NCBI RefSeq assembly: GCF_000383595.1
Contig: NZ_KB911581.1
Span: forward strand, 5,291,519 to 5,355,518
DNA length: 64,000 nt
Reading direction: 5' to 3'
Source of the DNA: Streptomyces bottropensis ATCC 25435
GTDB taxonomy: Bacteria; Actinomycetota; Actinomycetes; Streptomycetales; Streptomycetaceae
This document shows positions 53,369 to 62,383 of this stretch, in pieces. The position numbers and the translations under genes were made by a program. Each line of letters begins with the position of its first letter. Positions within the stretch are counted from its first letter, which is position 1. The notes under the pieces are model-generated. The model had not been told where the DNA came from. It did not search any database and saw only the letters and a list, made by a program, of their open reading frames with translations.

Positions 53369-53380
53369 CCTGGAGTCACC

Positions 53381-54298
53381 ATGACCACTCAGAGTCTCCC
53401 GGCCCGGACCGGCAGCGCGGTCCGCACCTCCGGGAAACCGGCCGGCCGCGGCGGCCGGCTGCTGCGCCAGCGCGCGGGCCGCCAGCACCACGCCGGCCCC
53501 CTGGCCTATGTGCTGCTCGCCGTCATGGCACTGCTGTCGATCTTCCCGTTGTACTGGACGATGGTGGCGGCCTCCACCGACAACACCCGGGTCAGCCAGA
53601 CACCGCCTCCCTTCCTGCCCGGGCCGAACCTGTTCGGCAACCTCGCCCGAGCATGGGACGAGGCGGCGATGGGCAAGGCCATGATCAACAGCCTCATCGT
53701 GGCCGGGGTGATCGCCCTGTCCACGGTCATGTTCGCCACGCTGGCCGGGTTCGCCTTCGCCAAGCTGCGGTTCAAGGGCCGCAACGCGCTGCTCATGCTG
53801 GTGATCGGCACGATGCTGGTGCCGCCGCAGCTCGGTGTCGTACCGCTGTTCATGATGATGGCCGACCTGGGCTGGTCCCAGCAGCTGCCCGCCGTCATCT
53901 TCCCGACGCTGGTGAGCGCGGTGGGGGTCTTCTTCATGCGGCAGTACCTGTCGGAGGCGTTGCCGGACGAACTCGTCGAGGCCGGACGCGTGGACGGGGC
54001 CCACTCGCTGCGGATCTTCTGGAGCATAGTGCTGCCCGTCGCCCGGCCCGCGATGGCCGTCCTGTTCATGATCACGTTCGTGCACGCCTGGAACGACTTC
54101 TTCTGGCCGTTCGTGGTCCTCGACATGACCAATCCGACCGTCCCTGTCGCCCTCACCCAGCTCAGCGCGGGCTATGTCCGCGACCAGTCGCTGATCATGG
54201 CCGGCGCGCTGCTGGGCACCCTGCCGCTGCTGGCGATGTTCATCGTCTTCGGCCGCCAGATCGTCAGCGGCATCATGGCGGGCGCGGTCAAGGGCTGA
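53381..54298 (+). CDS. cebG: ABC transporter permease, CebG-like
   Basis: This is the second permease, MalG type. The ATG at 53381 lies 12 nt after cebF with TGGAGT upstream; 305 residues. Six helices are evident (YVLLAVMALLSIFPLYWTMV at the start) and the EAA loop is LPDELVEAGRVDGAHSLRIF. It is translated with cebF as one transporter. Confidence 0.9.
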   Translation: MTTQSLPARTGSAVRTSGKPAGRGGRLLRQRAGRQHHAGPLAYVLLAVMALLSIFPLYWTMVAASTDNTRVSQTPPPFLPGPNLFGNLARAWDEAAMGKAMINSLIVAGVIALSTVMFATLAGFAFAKLRFKGRNALLMLVIGTMLVPPQLGVVPLFMMMADLGWSQQLPAVIFPTLVSAVGVFFMRQYLSEALPDELVEAGRVDGAHSLRIFWSIVLPVARPAMAVLFMITFVHAWNDFFWPFVVLDMTNPTVPVALTQLSAGYVRDQSLIMAGALLGTLPLLAMFIVFGRQIVSGIMAGAVKG

Positions 54299-54323
54299 CC
54301 CGCCCCCGCGCGGCCATGAACAA

Positions 54324-54351
54324 GCCGGGCCCCGCCCTCGCCCGGCCCGGC
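54324..54351 (+). terminator. Weak hairpin between cebG and bglC
   Basis: GCCGGGCC and GGCCCGGC form an 8-bp stem with a 12-nt loop in the 128-nt gap before bglC. It may reduce read-through; evidence is moderate. Confidence 0.4.
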
Positions 54352-54426
54352 GCGCCCCGGAACTCACCGCGCCGGGTGCCACCCACCGCACCCACACACC
54401 CCTCCGTCCCCCTCGAAAGGACTTAC

Positions 54427-55866
54427 GTGGCCACCGCAGCACAGCAGAGCCCGTCCGCCTCGGACGCCGCACGCACCTTCCCCCGGGGTTTCGTCTGGGG
54501 CTCCGCGACCGCCTCCTACCAGATCGAGGGGGCCGCCACGGAGGACGGCCGTACGCCGTCGATCTGGGACACCTACGCCCGCACCCCCGGCCGGGTCCGC
54601 AACGGCGACACCGGTGACATCGCCACCGACCACTACCACCGCTGGAACGAGGACGTCGCCCTGATGGCCGAACTAGGTCTGGGCGCCTACCGTTTCTCCC
54701 TCGCCTGGCCCCGGATCCAGCCCACCGGCCGCGGCCCGGCCGTGCAGAAGGGTCTGGACTTCTACCGGCGGCTGGTCGACGCGCTGCTGGAGAAGAACAT
54801 CCAGCCCGTCGCGACCCTCTACCACTGGGACCTGCCCCAGGAACTGGAGGACACGGGCGGCTGGCCCGAGCGGGCCACGGCGGAGCGGTTCGCCGAGTAC
54901 GCGGCCCTCGCGGCGGACGCCCTCGGCGACCGGGTGAAGACCTGGACCACGCTCAACGAGCCCTGGTGCAGCTCCTTCCTGGGCTACGGCTCCGGCGTGC
55001 ACGCCCCCGGCCGCACCGACCCGGTCGCCGCCCTGCGAGCTGCCCACCACCTCAACCTGGGCCACGGCCTGGCCGTTCAGGCGCTGCGCGACCGCCTGCG
55101 CGCCGACGCGCGGGTCTCGGTCACGCTCAACATCCACCACGTGCGCCCGTTGACCGCCTCGGACGGCGACACCGACGCGGTCCGCCGGATCGACGCCCTC
55201 GCCAACCGGGTCTTCACCGGGCCGATGCTGAACGGCGCCTACCCGGAGGACCTGCTCAAGGACACCGCCGAGCTGACCGACTGGTCCTTCGTCCAGGACG
55301 GCGACCTGCGCAACATCCACCAGCCGCTGGACTTCCTGGGCGTCAACTACTACAGCCCCACCCTGGTCTCCGAGGCCGACGGCAGCGCCACCCACACCTC
55401 CGACGGACACGGCAACAGCGCCCACAGCCCCTGGCCGGCCGCCGACCGGGTCGCCTTCCACCAGCCGCCCGGCGAGACCACCGCCATGGGCTGGGCCGTC
55501 GACCCCAGCGGGCTGTACGACCTGCTGCGCCGCCTCACCGCCGACTTTCCCAGGCTGCCGCTGGTCATCACCGAGAACGGTGCCGCCTTCGACGACTATG
55601 CCGACCCGGCCGGCCAGGTCAACGACCCCGCCCGGATCGCCTACGTGCGCGGCCACCTGGCCGCCGTCCACCAGGCGATCCTGGACGGCGCGGACGTGCG
55701 CGGCTACTTCCTGTGGTCCCTGCTGGACAACTTCGAGTGGGCCCACGGCTTCAGCAAGCGCTTCGGCGCCGTGTACGTCGACTACCCGACCGGCACCCGC
55801 ATCCCCAAGGCCAGCGCCCGCTGGTACGCCGAGGTCGCCCGTACCGGCGTGCTGCCCGGCGCCTGA
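54427..55866 (+). CDS. bglC: GH1 beta-glucosidase, BglC-like
   Basis: It hydrolyses imported cello-oligosaccharides to glucose in the cytoplasm. The GTG at 54427 follows AAAGGAC and gives 479 residues with no signal peptide. GH1 landmarks are FVWGSATASYQIEGA, the acid/base Glu178 in TLNEPW and the nucleophile Glu383 in ITENGAAF, plus LLDNFEWAHGFSKRFG. It is the last gene of the ceb operon and also the enzyme that terminates the inducing signal for CebR. Confidence 0.93.
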   Translation: MATAAQQSPSASDAARTFPRGFVWGSATASYQIEGAATEDGRTPSIWDTYARTPGRVRNGDTGDIATDHYHRWNEDVALMAELGLGAYRFSLAWPRIQPTGRGPAVQKGLDFYRRLVDALLEKNIQPVATLYHWDLPQELEDTGGWPERATAERFAEYAALAADALGDRVKTWTTLNEPWCSSFLGYGSGVHAPGRTDPVAALRAAHHLNLGHGLAVQALRDRLRADARVSVTLNIHHVRPLTASDGDTDAVRRIDALANRVFTGPMLNGAYPEDLLKDTAELTDWSFVQDGDLRNIHQPLDFLGVNYYSPTLVSEADGSATHTSDGHGNSAHSPWPAADRVAFHQPPGETTAMGWAVDPSGLYDLLRRLTADFPRLPLVITENGAAFDDYADPAGQVNDPARIAYVRGHLAAVHQAILDGADVRGYFLWSLLDNFEWAHGFSKRFGAVYVDYPTGTRIPKASARWYAEVARTGVLPGA

Positions 55867-55873
55867 CCGGGCC

Positions 55874-55913
55874 GGTGCGGCACACACAGCATCCCCGCGT
55901 GGTGTGCCGCACC
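55874..55913 (+). terminator. Hairpin after bglC
   Basis: GGTGCGGCACAC and GTGTGCCGCACC form a perfect 12-bp stem with a 16-nt loop, 7 nt after the bglC stop. Probable terminator of the ceb operon. Confidence 0.7.
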
Positions 55914-56121
55914 AGGGGGACCGCCTCCGCCCGCCGCTTGCGCGCGGACGGGGGCGGACCCGTGCCGGGCGCCCGCTGCGCGTGAAGGACAGCAGGGGCC
56001 GTCCGTGCGGCGCGTCACTGCGTGCGGGCCACGAGGAATTCGGCACTGCCGCACAGCGTGGACAACCGGGTGGTGCTGTAGGTGGGAGCTGGCAACGTTT
56101 GTCGACGGCTTTGGGCAGCAC

Positions 56122-57168
56122 TTACGAGTTGGTGCGTGATAGCGAGTGAGGCGTTGTGCCTGGTCGGTGGCATGATCCGTCTGTGGCGATCATGGTCAAT
56201 CGGGCAGTGCTGGCGCATCGGCTGTTCACGGGGATCTCTCGGCGTCATCTCGCGCTCCTGGCGTTGGAGTTGGCGGCTCCCTGGCAGGCCGGGGGTTGAG
56301 GGTCGTCGCCATGCTGCACGCGGTGGGGTCCGGAAGCGGGCCGCGGGAGCTGGCGCCCGTCACCGGCTGGTCTTCGTCGACCGGCTGGTGGCCACGCTGA
56401 TCCATCTGCGGCACGACCTGCCGCACTCGGTGCTGGGCCTGCTGTTCGGTGTCGACCGCTCCACTGTCACCCGTGCGATCGGAGAGGTACGGACGCTCCT
56501 GGCCGAGCGGGGGTGCGCGGTCCCCGACCGCCCCGGCCTGCGCTTACGAACGCTGACTGACGTGTTCGCCTATGCCCAGGCCGAGGGCATCGAGCTGCGG
56601 TTGGGTGCCACCGAGATCCAGGTCCGCCGGCCACCGGCCGGCCGCGGTGGGACGGCGCGCATTCGTTTCCGGGAAGAAGAAACAGAGCACCATGAAGGCC
56701 ACCGTCATCGCTGACTGGCGGGGTCGCACGTGTGATGGACCGACACCCTGCGGCCCGGTCGTATGCACGACGCCACGGCCGCCCGCACCGAGGGCATCGC
56801 CGTCTGCTTCCAGTATTTCCCCGACGTCGAGGTCCTCCTGAACGACAGCTACCTCGGCCTGAGCCGTGACCACCGCGGGCAAGCCATCGCGCCACCCAGA
56901 AAACCCCGGCCTGCAGCACTGCCCCGACAGGGTCGAACAGCGGGAACGTGCCCGCCACGAACACTCCTCCGACCGCATCACCGTCGAACATGCCCTCGCC
57001 GACCACAAACGCTGGAAGCAACTGACGCGCTGGACCCACCGCCGCGATCGCCTGCCCGACACCTACCGCGCGATTGCCAGCCTGCTCTCCGACCGCACCG
57101 TCACCACCTGAAAGCAGGCCACGACCAGGCCAAACACGCCTCACTCGCTATCACGCACCAACTCGTAA
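56122..57168 (+). mobile_element. IS5-type element with 33-bp perfect terminal repeats, transposase broken
   Basis: The ends 56122-56154 and 57136-57168 are perfect 33-bp inverted repeats (outer end TTACGAGTTGGTGCGTGATA). Between them lies a decayed transposase of the helix-turn-helix plus DDE type: HRLVFVDRLVATLIHLRHDL, LLFGVDRSTVTRAIGEVRTL, ATEIQVRRPPAGR, then other frames with FVSGKKKQSTMKATVIADW, MHDATAARTEGIAVCFQYF and ITVEHALADHKRWKQLTRWT. At least three frameshifts disrupt it, so it could move only with help in trans. It is 1047 bp. No clear target duplication was found. Confidence 0.85.
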
Positions 57169-57178
57169 AGAGGGTGTG

Positions 57179-59071
57179 TCAGTCCTGCGCGATCACGACC
57201 ACCTCGTCACGGCCGGTCCAGCAGCGTCGCTCGTTCTTGTCCGGGTTGATGCGCACTCCGTGGTCGGGAACGGCCATGGCCCGGTCGTGGCGGCGGTAGC
57301 CGACGGCACATTCGCTGCGCCGCTGCGCGGCTGCGACGACCGTGCCGAAGGACGCCTCACAGCCGGGCAGGACGTATGACGACGCCGGCCGCAGGTGGAC
57401 CTGACTGCCGGTGGGAGAGAACAGTTCCTCGAACACGGCGGCAAGGTGCCGGTTCTGAGAGATCTGGGCCATCAGCAAGCCGATGAGTTTTCCACTGATG
57501 ATCACATCCGCTCCGGGGCTGACGGGCGCGAGCGTCCGATTGCGGTCGTCGGTCATCTCTGTGACCACCGGCAGCTCCCGCCCCGTCTGCCGTTCCAGTA
57601 GTTGCAGAACGAGGAGCGTGACGAGGGTCCGGTTGTCGGCCTCGTCCGGCTGCTGTCCCGCCACGGGGTCCGGGCCGAGCACGACAACGCTGTCGTACGA
57701 GTCGATCTCCAGACATCGAAGTGTCTCGGGTCGGGTGATGTCTCCAGGCCGGAACGTGACGGTCAGGCGAGGTGCGGAGTGTGTACCGATGCCCCTGACC
57801 TGTTCGGCTGTCACCTCGTCCGGGTCCGCCACCACGGCAATGACCGAACCGTGTGCGGCGGCCCGGCCCAACTGTTCGACAATGAGCGAGGCCCGCCGGT
57901 TCCATCCGAGGATCAGGCGCCGTTCGGGCCGGGCGTTCGTCGGCTGCCAGGGCGTCATCACCGACTCGTCGACCAGTCCGGAGCAGTCGCTGAGCCGTGC
58001 GGTGTCGTCGTCCCGCGTGATGACGATCAGCCGGTCTCCGGGGCCGATCAGGGTCTGCGGCGGCGGGTTCAGCAAGGGCCTGCCGTCGCGCAGCAGGCCG
58101 ACCACGCTGGAGGTGGCGTAGGCCAGCAGCGTGTCGCCGAAGGAGCGGCCGATCAGGGCGGGATCGAAGGCGAGGTAGAACTCGTCTCCGGCGAAGTCCA
58201 GGAGGTCGCGGTACACCAGGGAGAGTCCGGGACGGCGGGCGGACTGGACGATCAGCCGGGCGGTGATCGCGTCGCTCTCCAGGACGATGCCGCGCGATCC
58301 GGCGGCGAGGGTGGCCGCCAGCCGGTACCGGTCGTCTCTGACGGCGGCGACGACGGGCGGCCCTTTCCCCTGGCCGAGTGCGGACCGCAGCGCCAGCAGC
58401 GTCTTGACCACTTCCGGGTCCCCCGACGGACCGTCGTGGGGCAGTACCAGCACGGCGCTGGCCGCGCCGGGGTTGGTCAGGGCGAGCAGGGCGGGGTCGG
58501 TGGGGGGCCCGCTACGGCAGATCAGCCGGGTGCGGCCGGTGGCCCCCACCTTGCTCCTGAAGGCCTCCTCCATGGTGGTCTTGTTCTGGTCCGCCATTAC
58601 GGCCACCGCGCCGTACCGCTGGTTGGCGTTGGCGGCCACCAGCTCGCTCACCACCGTGAACACCTGCTCGGACCAGCCCAGCACCACCGCATGTCCCTGC
58701 TCGAGAACGGTAGAGCGGCCCCGTCGCAGTGCGGTGAGCCGCTCAGTGAGTCCGGTGGTGATCAGGCCGACGAGCGTGGACACGTACACCAGGGCGACCA
58801 GGGCGAGCAGTACCGACAGCAGCACGCGCAGAAGCGGGCCTGTCGCTCCGCCGAGCCGCAGCGTCTCACCGGTGAGACGCCAGATCGCTGCCAACCTCTC
58901 CGCACGGGACGCCGGCGCATGTGGGTCCGTCCACACCAGCACGGCGCTCGCCGGGAGGACGACTACGAGGCAGCCCAGAGCCAGCCAACCGACGAGCACG
59001 GAGGTACCACGTGCCAGAGTGGTGTCGAACCAGTAGCGTGCCCTGCCTGTGAGTTCGGCCCTTCGTCCCAC
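57179..59071 (-). CDS. CASTOR/POLLUX-type ion channel protein
   Basis: This is a predicted cation channel with cytoplasmic nucleotide-binding domains. The GTG at 59071 gives 630 residues; an upstream ATG at 59173 is possible but adds a low-complexity leader. Two transmembrane segments (about 22-47 and 79-107) are followed by two Rossmann-type RCK modules (GHAVVLGWSEQVFTVVSEL and RRLILGWNRRASLIVEQLG). This matches bacterial relatives of plant CASTOR/POLLUX channels. Its stop is only 11 bp from the end of the neighbouring IS. Confidence 0.82.
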   Translation of the reverse strand: MGRRAELTGRARYWFDTTLARGTSVLVGWLALGCLVVVLPASAVLVWTDPHAPASRAERLAAIWRLTGETLRLGGATGPLLRVLLSVLLALVALVYVSTLVGLITTGLTERLTALRRGRSTVLEQGHAVVLGWSEQVFTVVSELVAANANQRYGAVAVMADQNKTTMEEAFRSKVGATGRTRLICRSGPPTDPALLALTNPGAASAVLVLPHDGPSGDPEVVKTLLALRSALGQGKGPPVVAAVRDDRYRLAATLAAGSRGIVLESDAITARLIVQSARRPGLSLVYRDLLDFAGDEFYLAFDPALIGRSFGDTLLAYATSSVVGLLRDGRPLLNPPPQTLIGPGDRLIVITRDDDTARLSDCSGLVDESVMTPWQPTNARPERRLILGWNRRASLIVEQLGRAAAHGSVIAVVADPDEVTAEQVRGIGTHSAPRLTVTFRPGDITRPETLRCLEIDSYDSVVVLGPDPVAGQQPDEADNRTLVTLLVLQLLERQTGRELPVVTEMTDDRNRTLAPVSPGADVIISGKLIGLLMAQISQNRHLAAVFEELFSPTGSQVHLRPASSYVLPGCEASFGTVVAAAQRRSECAVGYRRHDRAMAVPDHGVRINPDKNERRCWTGRDEVVVIAQD

Positions 59072-59368
59072 GCCTGCCCCCTGTTCCGCCGAGCTCCCGC
59101 GGCAGCGGCCATGCCGCTCCGGGTTTGCCCCGCTGCTTCCCCACCGACCGCCCACGGCCTCGGCCACGGCCACACGGAAGTGTGCCGACGAGGCGGCCGT
59201 GACACGCGGATCACCGCCTGTCTTTCACCCCTTCGGGGACGTCGCCGAGGGGCGCGGGTCTGCGGCCTTCCGACCCGGCGTCAGCGGTTCGACCTCGGCA
59301 TCGCTCGTTCGGGGCAACGCCGCGGCGCAGGTGGGCGGGCCGGGTCGGCGGACCGGTACAAGTGCGTC

Positions 59369-61399
59369 ATGACTGAAGATCACGAAGCCGTCGTGGCAGG
59401 TTCGGACCTGTCCAGGCGCAGCTTCGCAACGGCAGCGGGAATGGCTGCGGCGGCCACGACTCTGGGTGGTGGCGCGCCTGCCTCGGCAATGCCCGTACAG
59501 GCCGCCCCGGCCGCACCGGCGCCCACCCGGGGCGCGGACTTCGACAGGTGCCTGGCTGTGGCCCGGGCCCTACTGGTCGTGGACGACCACGACCGGCCCT
59601 TGGTCCCACGCTACGAGCGGGTCCTCAAGGACGGACTGCCTGCTCAGCGGGCGACCAAGCCCAAGAAGGTCCTCGTCGTCGGGGCCGGCCCGGCCGGTCT
59701 GGTGACGGCGTTGCTGCTGAAGCGGGCGGGCCACCATGTGACCGTTCTCGAGGCGAACGGCAACCGGGCGGGCGGACGCATCAAGACCTTCCGCCGCGGC
59801 GGGCACGAACGGGCGGCTCAGCCTTTCGCCGACCCCCGCCAGTACGCCGAGGCGGGCGCCATGCGCCTGCCCTCCAGCCACCCGCTGGTCATGGGTCTCA
59901 TCGAGCAACTGAACCTGAAGAAACGGCGCTTCCACTACGTGGACGTCGACGGTGACGGCCGGCCCGCCAACCGCACCTGGATCTACGTCAACGGCATCCG
60001 GATGCGACGGGTGGACTACGCCCGGGCGCCCCGCCGCATCAACCGGTCCTTCGGCGTGCCGCGCGCCCGCTGGGACACTCCCGCCGCGGCCATCCTTCGG
60101 TCGGTGCTGGATCCGGTGCGCGACGAGTTCAGCACCGTGGACGCCGGCGGCAAACGGATCGACAAGCCGCTGCCGGAACGGGTGCGGGGCTGGGCCATGG
60201 TCATCCAGCGATTCGGCGACTGGTCGATGTTCCGCTTCCTGACCGAGCACGCCGGGCTGGACGAGCGCACGGTCGACCTGATCGGCACCCTGGAGAACCT
60301 CACGTCACGCCTGCCCCTGTCGTTCATCCACAGCTTCATCGGCTCCTCCCTCATCAGTCCCGACACCGCCTTCTGGGAGCTGGAGGGCGGCACGGCGGTG
60401 CTGCCGGACGCGCTGCTGGCGCAGGTACGCGACACGGTCCGGTTCGACCGCCGGGTCACCCGTGTCGAGTACCACGATCCTGACCGTCCTTCCTCCGACA
60501 CCCCGCACGTCGGCGGCAACGGCCCTCAGGTGTGGGTGGACACGGTCTCAGAAGGGCGCGACGGCCCGGTCGTGCGCGAGCAGTTCACCGCGGACGCGGC
60601 CGTGGTCACCGTGCCCTTCTCCGGTCTGCGGCACGTACAGATCAGCCCCCTGATGTCGTACCGCAAGCGCCGCGCGGTCGCGGAACTGCACTACGACAGC
60701 GCCACGAAGGTCCTCCTGGAGTTCAGCCGCCGTTGGTGGGAGTTCACGGAGGCCGACTGGAAACGCGAACTGGGCCGGATCGACCCGAAGCTGTACGACG
60801 CCTACCGCACCGGCCGCACACCCGCCGACGGCAGCCTGCTCGGCGTCCATCCCTCCGTGCCGGGCGGCCACATCACCGCAGGCCAACGCACCCACTACGC
60901 CGCCAACCGTGCCGTCTCCCGCGACCAGCCGCAGGCCGCACACGTCGTGGGCGGCGGCTCGGTGTCCGACAGTGCCAACCGGTTCATGTATAACCCCTCC
61001 CACCCGGTGCCCGGCAGCTCCGGCGGAGTGGTGCTGGCCTCCTACAGCTGGGCGGACGACGCACTTCGCTGGGACTCCCTGGACGACGAGGCCCGCTACC
61101 CGCACGCCCTGTGCGGACTGCAACAGGTCTACGGCCAGCGCGTCGAGGTCTTCTACACCGGCGCCGGACGCACCCAGAGCTGGCTGCGCGACCCCTACGC
61201 CTACGGAGAGGCATCCGTACTACTGCCTGGCCAACACACCGAGTTGCTGCCCTCCATTCCCCTGCCCGAAGGCCCGTTGCACTTCGCTGGTGACCACACC
61301 TCCCTCAAGCCTGCCTGGATCGAGGGCGCCCTGGAATCGGCGGTCCGCGTCGCACTGGAGGTCCACGTCTCGCGACCTGATGGGCAGCCTGCCTCCTGA
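59369..61399 (+). CDS. Tat-exported FAD amino-acid oxidase
   Basis: This is an extracellular flavin amine oxidase of 676 residues. The N terminus has a twin-arginine signal (SRRSFA at 15-20, hydrophobic run, ASA at 38-40). A dinucleotide motif follows (VLVVGAGPAGLVTALLLKRA, from 101), with the substrate-side motif EAGAMRLPSSHP and the C-terminal FAD motif FAGDHTSLKPAWIEGALESA. Size and layout fit secreted Streptomyces L-amino-acid oxidases such as L-glutamate oxidase; substrate specificity cannot be read. ATG 59369 is chosen because it places the Tat motif correctly. Confidence 0.85.
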   Translation: MTEDHEAVVAGSDLSRRSFATAAGMAAAATTLGGGAPASAMPVQAAPAAPAPTRGADFDRCLAVARALLVVDDHDRPLVPRYERVLKDGLPAQRATKPKKVLVVGAGPAGLVTALLLKRAGHHVTVLEANGNRAGGRIKTFRRGGHERAAQPFADPRQYAEAGAMRLPSSHPLVMGLIEQLNLKKRRFHYVDVDGDGRPANRTWIYVNGIRMRRVDYARAPRRINRSFGVPRARWDTPAAAILRSVLDPVRDEFSTVDAGGKRIDKPLPERVRGWAMVIQRFGDWSMFRFLTEHAGLDERTVDLIGTLENLTSRLPLSFIHSFIGSSLISPDTAFWELEGGTAVLPDALLAQVRDTVRFDRRVTRVEYHDPDRPSSDTPHVGGNGPQVWVDTVSEGRDGPVVREQFTADAAVVTVPFSGLRHVQISPLMSYRKRRAVAELHYDSATKVLLEFSRRWWEFTEADWKRELGRIDPKLYDAYRTGRTPADGSLLGVHPSVPGGHITAGQRTHYAANRAVSRDQPQAAHVVGGGSVSDSANRFMYNPSHPVPGSSGGVVLASYSWADDALRWDSLDDEARYPHALCGLQQVYGQRVEVFYTGAGRTQSWLRDPYAYGEASVLLPGQHTELLPSIPLPEGPLHFAGDHTSLKPAWIEGALESAVRVALEVHVSRPDGQPAS

Positions 61400-61839
61400 G
61401 CGCACCTGGGGTTCAGCAGCGAAGTCGCCGAGGCAAGTCCAATACGGGGTGGCGGGCAGTCGGGGCACGGTGGTGGCCTGGCGCTTGCGCAGCCGCAGCC
61501 GCAGCCCGGCGATGCCCAACTTTCAGCACCGTCGTCGAAGAGCCGCTTCACGCCACTTCGCTATCTGAGCTGGTCAGAAGGGCGACGGGAGTGTTGTCGG
61601 GTGGAGTGGTGCTCGGTGGAGTCTTCGCCGAGCACTACTCCAACCAATGGAGCGGCCGCTGGTCAGGGCAGTGGCGGGCGACTGCCTGGCGCCTTGCGGC
61701 GCCAACGTGACCAGGTCAATACGTGTGCGCGAACCGTCCGGGCGGCTCGGCGGTTCGGAGCGAGGTGCAGCTCCAGGAGCCTGCGCACCTCTGTCAGGGT
61801 GAGGGGGGCCAGGGTGGCGGAAGCGTTTCTGCAGCCCCC
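61400..61839. other. Region without a recognised gene
   Basis: No convincing coding frame was found in this 440-nt stretch downstream of the oxidase. A TGCTCGG/CCGAGCA inverted repeat near 61609-61632 may be the oxidase terminator. Confidence 0.35.
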
Positions 61840-62314
61840 TTTGCCGCAGCGCGGACGACCTCGTCACCCAGACGGTGTCGGCCCACCGCACTCGGGCGGA
61901 GTCCTCGGACATCCCCTTGCGCACCCTCACCGATCCCGGCCTCGTCCTGGACGCCGACCCGGCGAGGATGCGGCAGGCCCTGGGCAACCTGACCTCCAAC
62001 GCGCTCTCACACCCCGGCGGGCGGCACTGTCACCCTTACCGCCCGTCATGACGCGACCTGCCTGTGTCCTCACCGTTGAGGACACAGGCCGCGGCATCGC
62101 CGCCGATGACCTCCCCCACGTCTTCGAGCGCTTCTGGCGGGCCGAGAAGTCCCGCAGCAGACGCACCGGCGGCAGTGGACTGGGCCTGTCCATCGTCCGC
62201 CAGTTCATCGAGGCACACGAGGGAACCGTCACCGTCGGAGGTAAGCCCGGCAAGGGTTGCGTGTTTACCATCAGGCTCCGCCCGGGCCGGCACACGGACC
62301 GCCGCACCCCATGA
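61840..62314 (+). pseudogene. Histidine kinase C-terminal remnant
   Basis: The ATPase domain of a sensor kinase is readable across two frameshifts: DPARMRQALGNLTSNALSH (N box, near 61955-62010), then TVTLTARHDA, then VEDTGRGIAADDLPHVFERF, GGSGLGLSIVRQFIEAHEGT (G boxes) to the stop. The sensor and dimerisation parts are missing. No response regulator is adjacent. Confidence 0.7.
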
Positions 62315-62324
62315 GGTGCGGCGG
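62299..62324. terminator. Hairpin at the kinase remnant/decarboxylase junction
   Basis: CCGCCGCACC and GGTGCGGCGG form a perfect 10-bp stem with a 6-nt loop, 60 nt downstream of the decarboxylase stop on the minus strand and at the end of the kinase remnant on the plus strand. It could terminate transcription from both sides. Confidence 0.55.
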
Positions 62325-62383
62325 CGTGAGGCACGGCCGACGCGGGACGCTGTCCGTCCCTCGGCCGACCAGTGACCGAGGAC

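Noticed and set aside
52570..54426. Very long plus-strand frame running through cebF and cebG into bglC
   Set aside because: The part before GTG 54427 is an alternative frame of two genuine permease genes; only the GH1 part is real.
57602..59368. Long plus-strand frame extending the oxidase gene upstream over the channel gene
   Set aside because: The extension is antisense to the CASTOR/POLLUX gene and low complexity; the Tat signal marks the true start at 59369.
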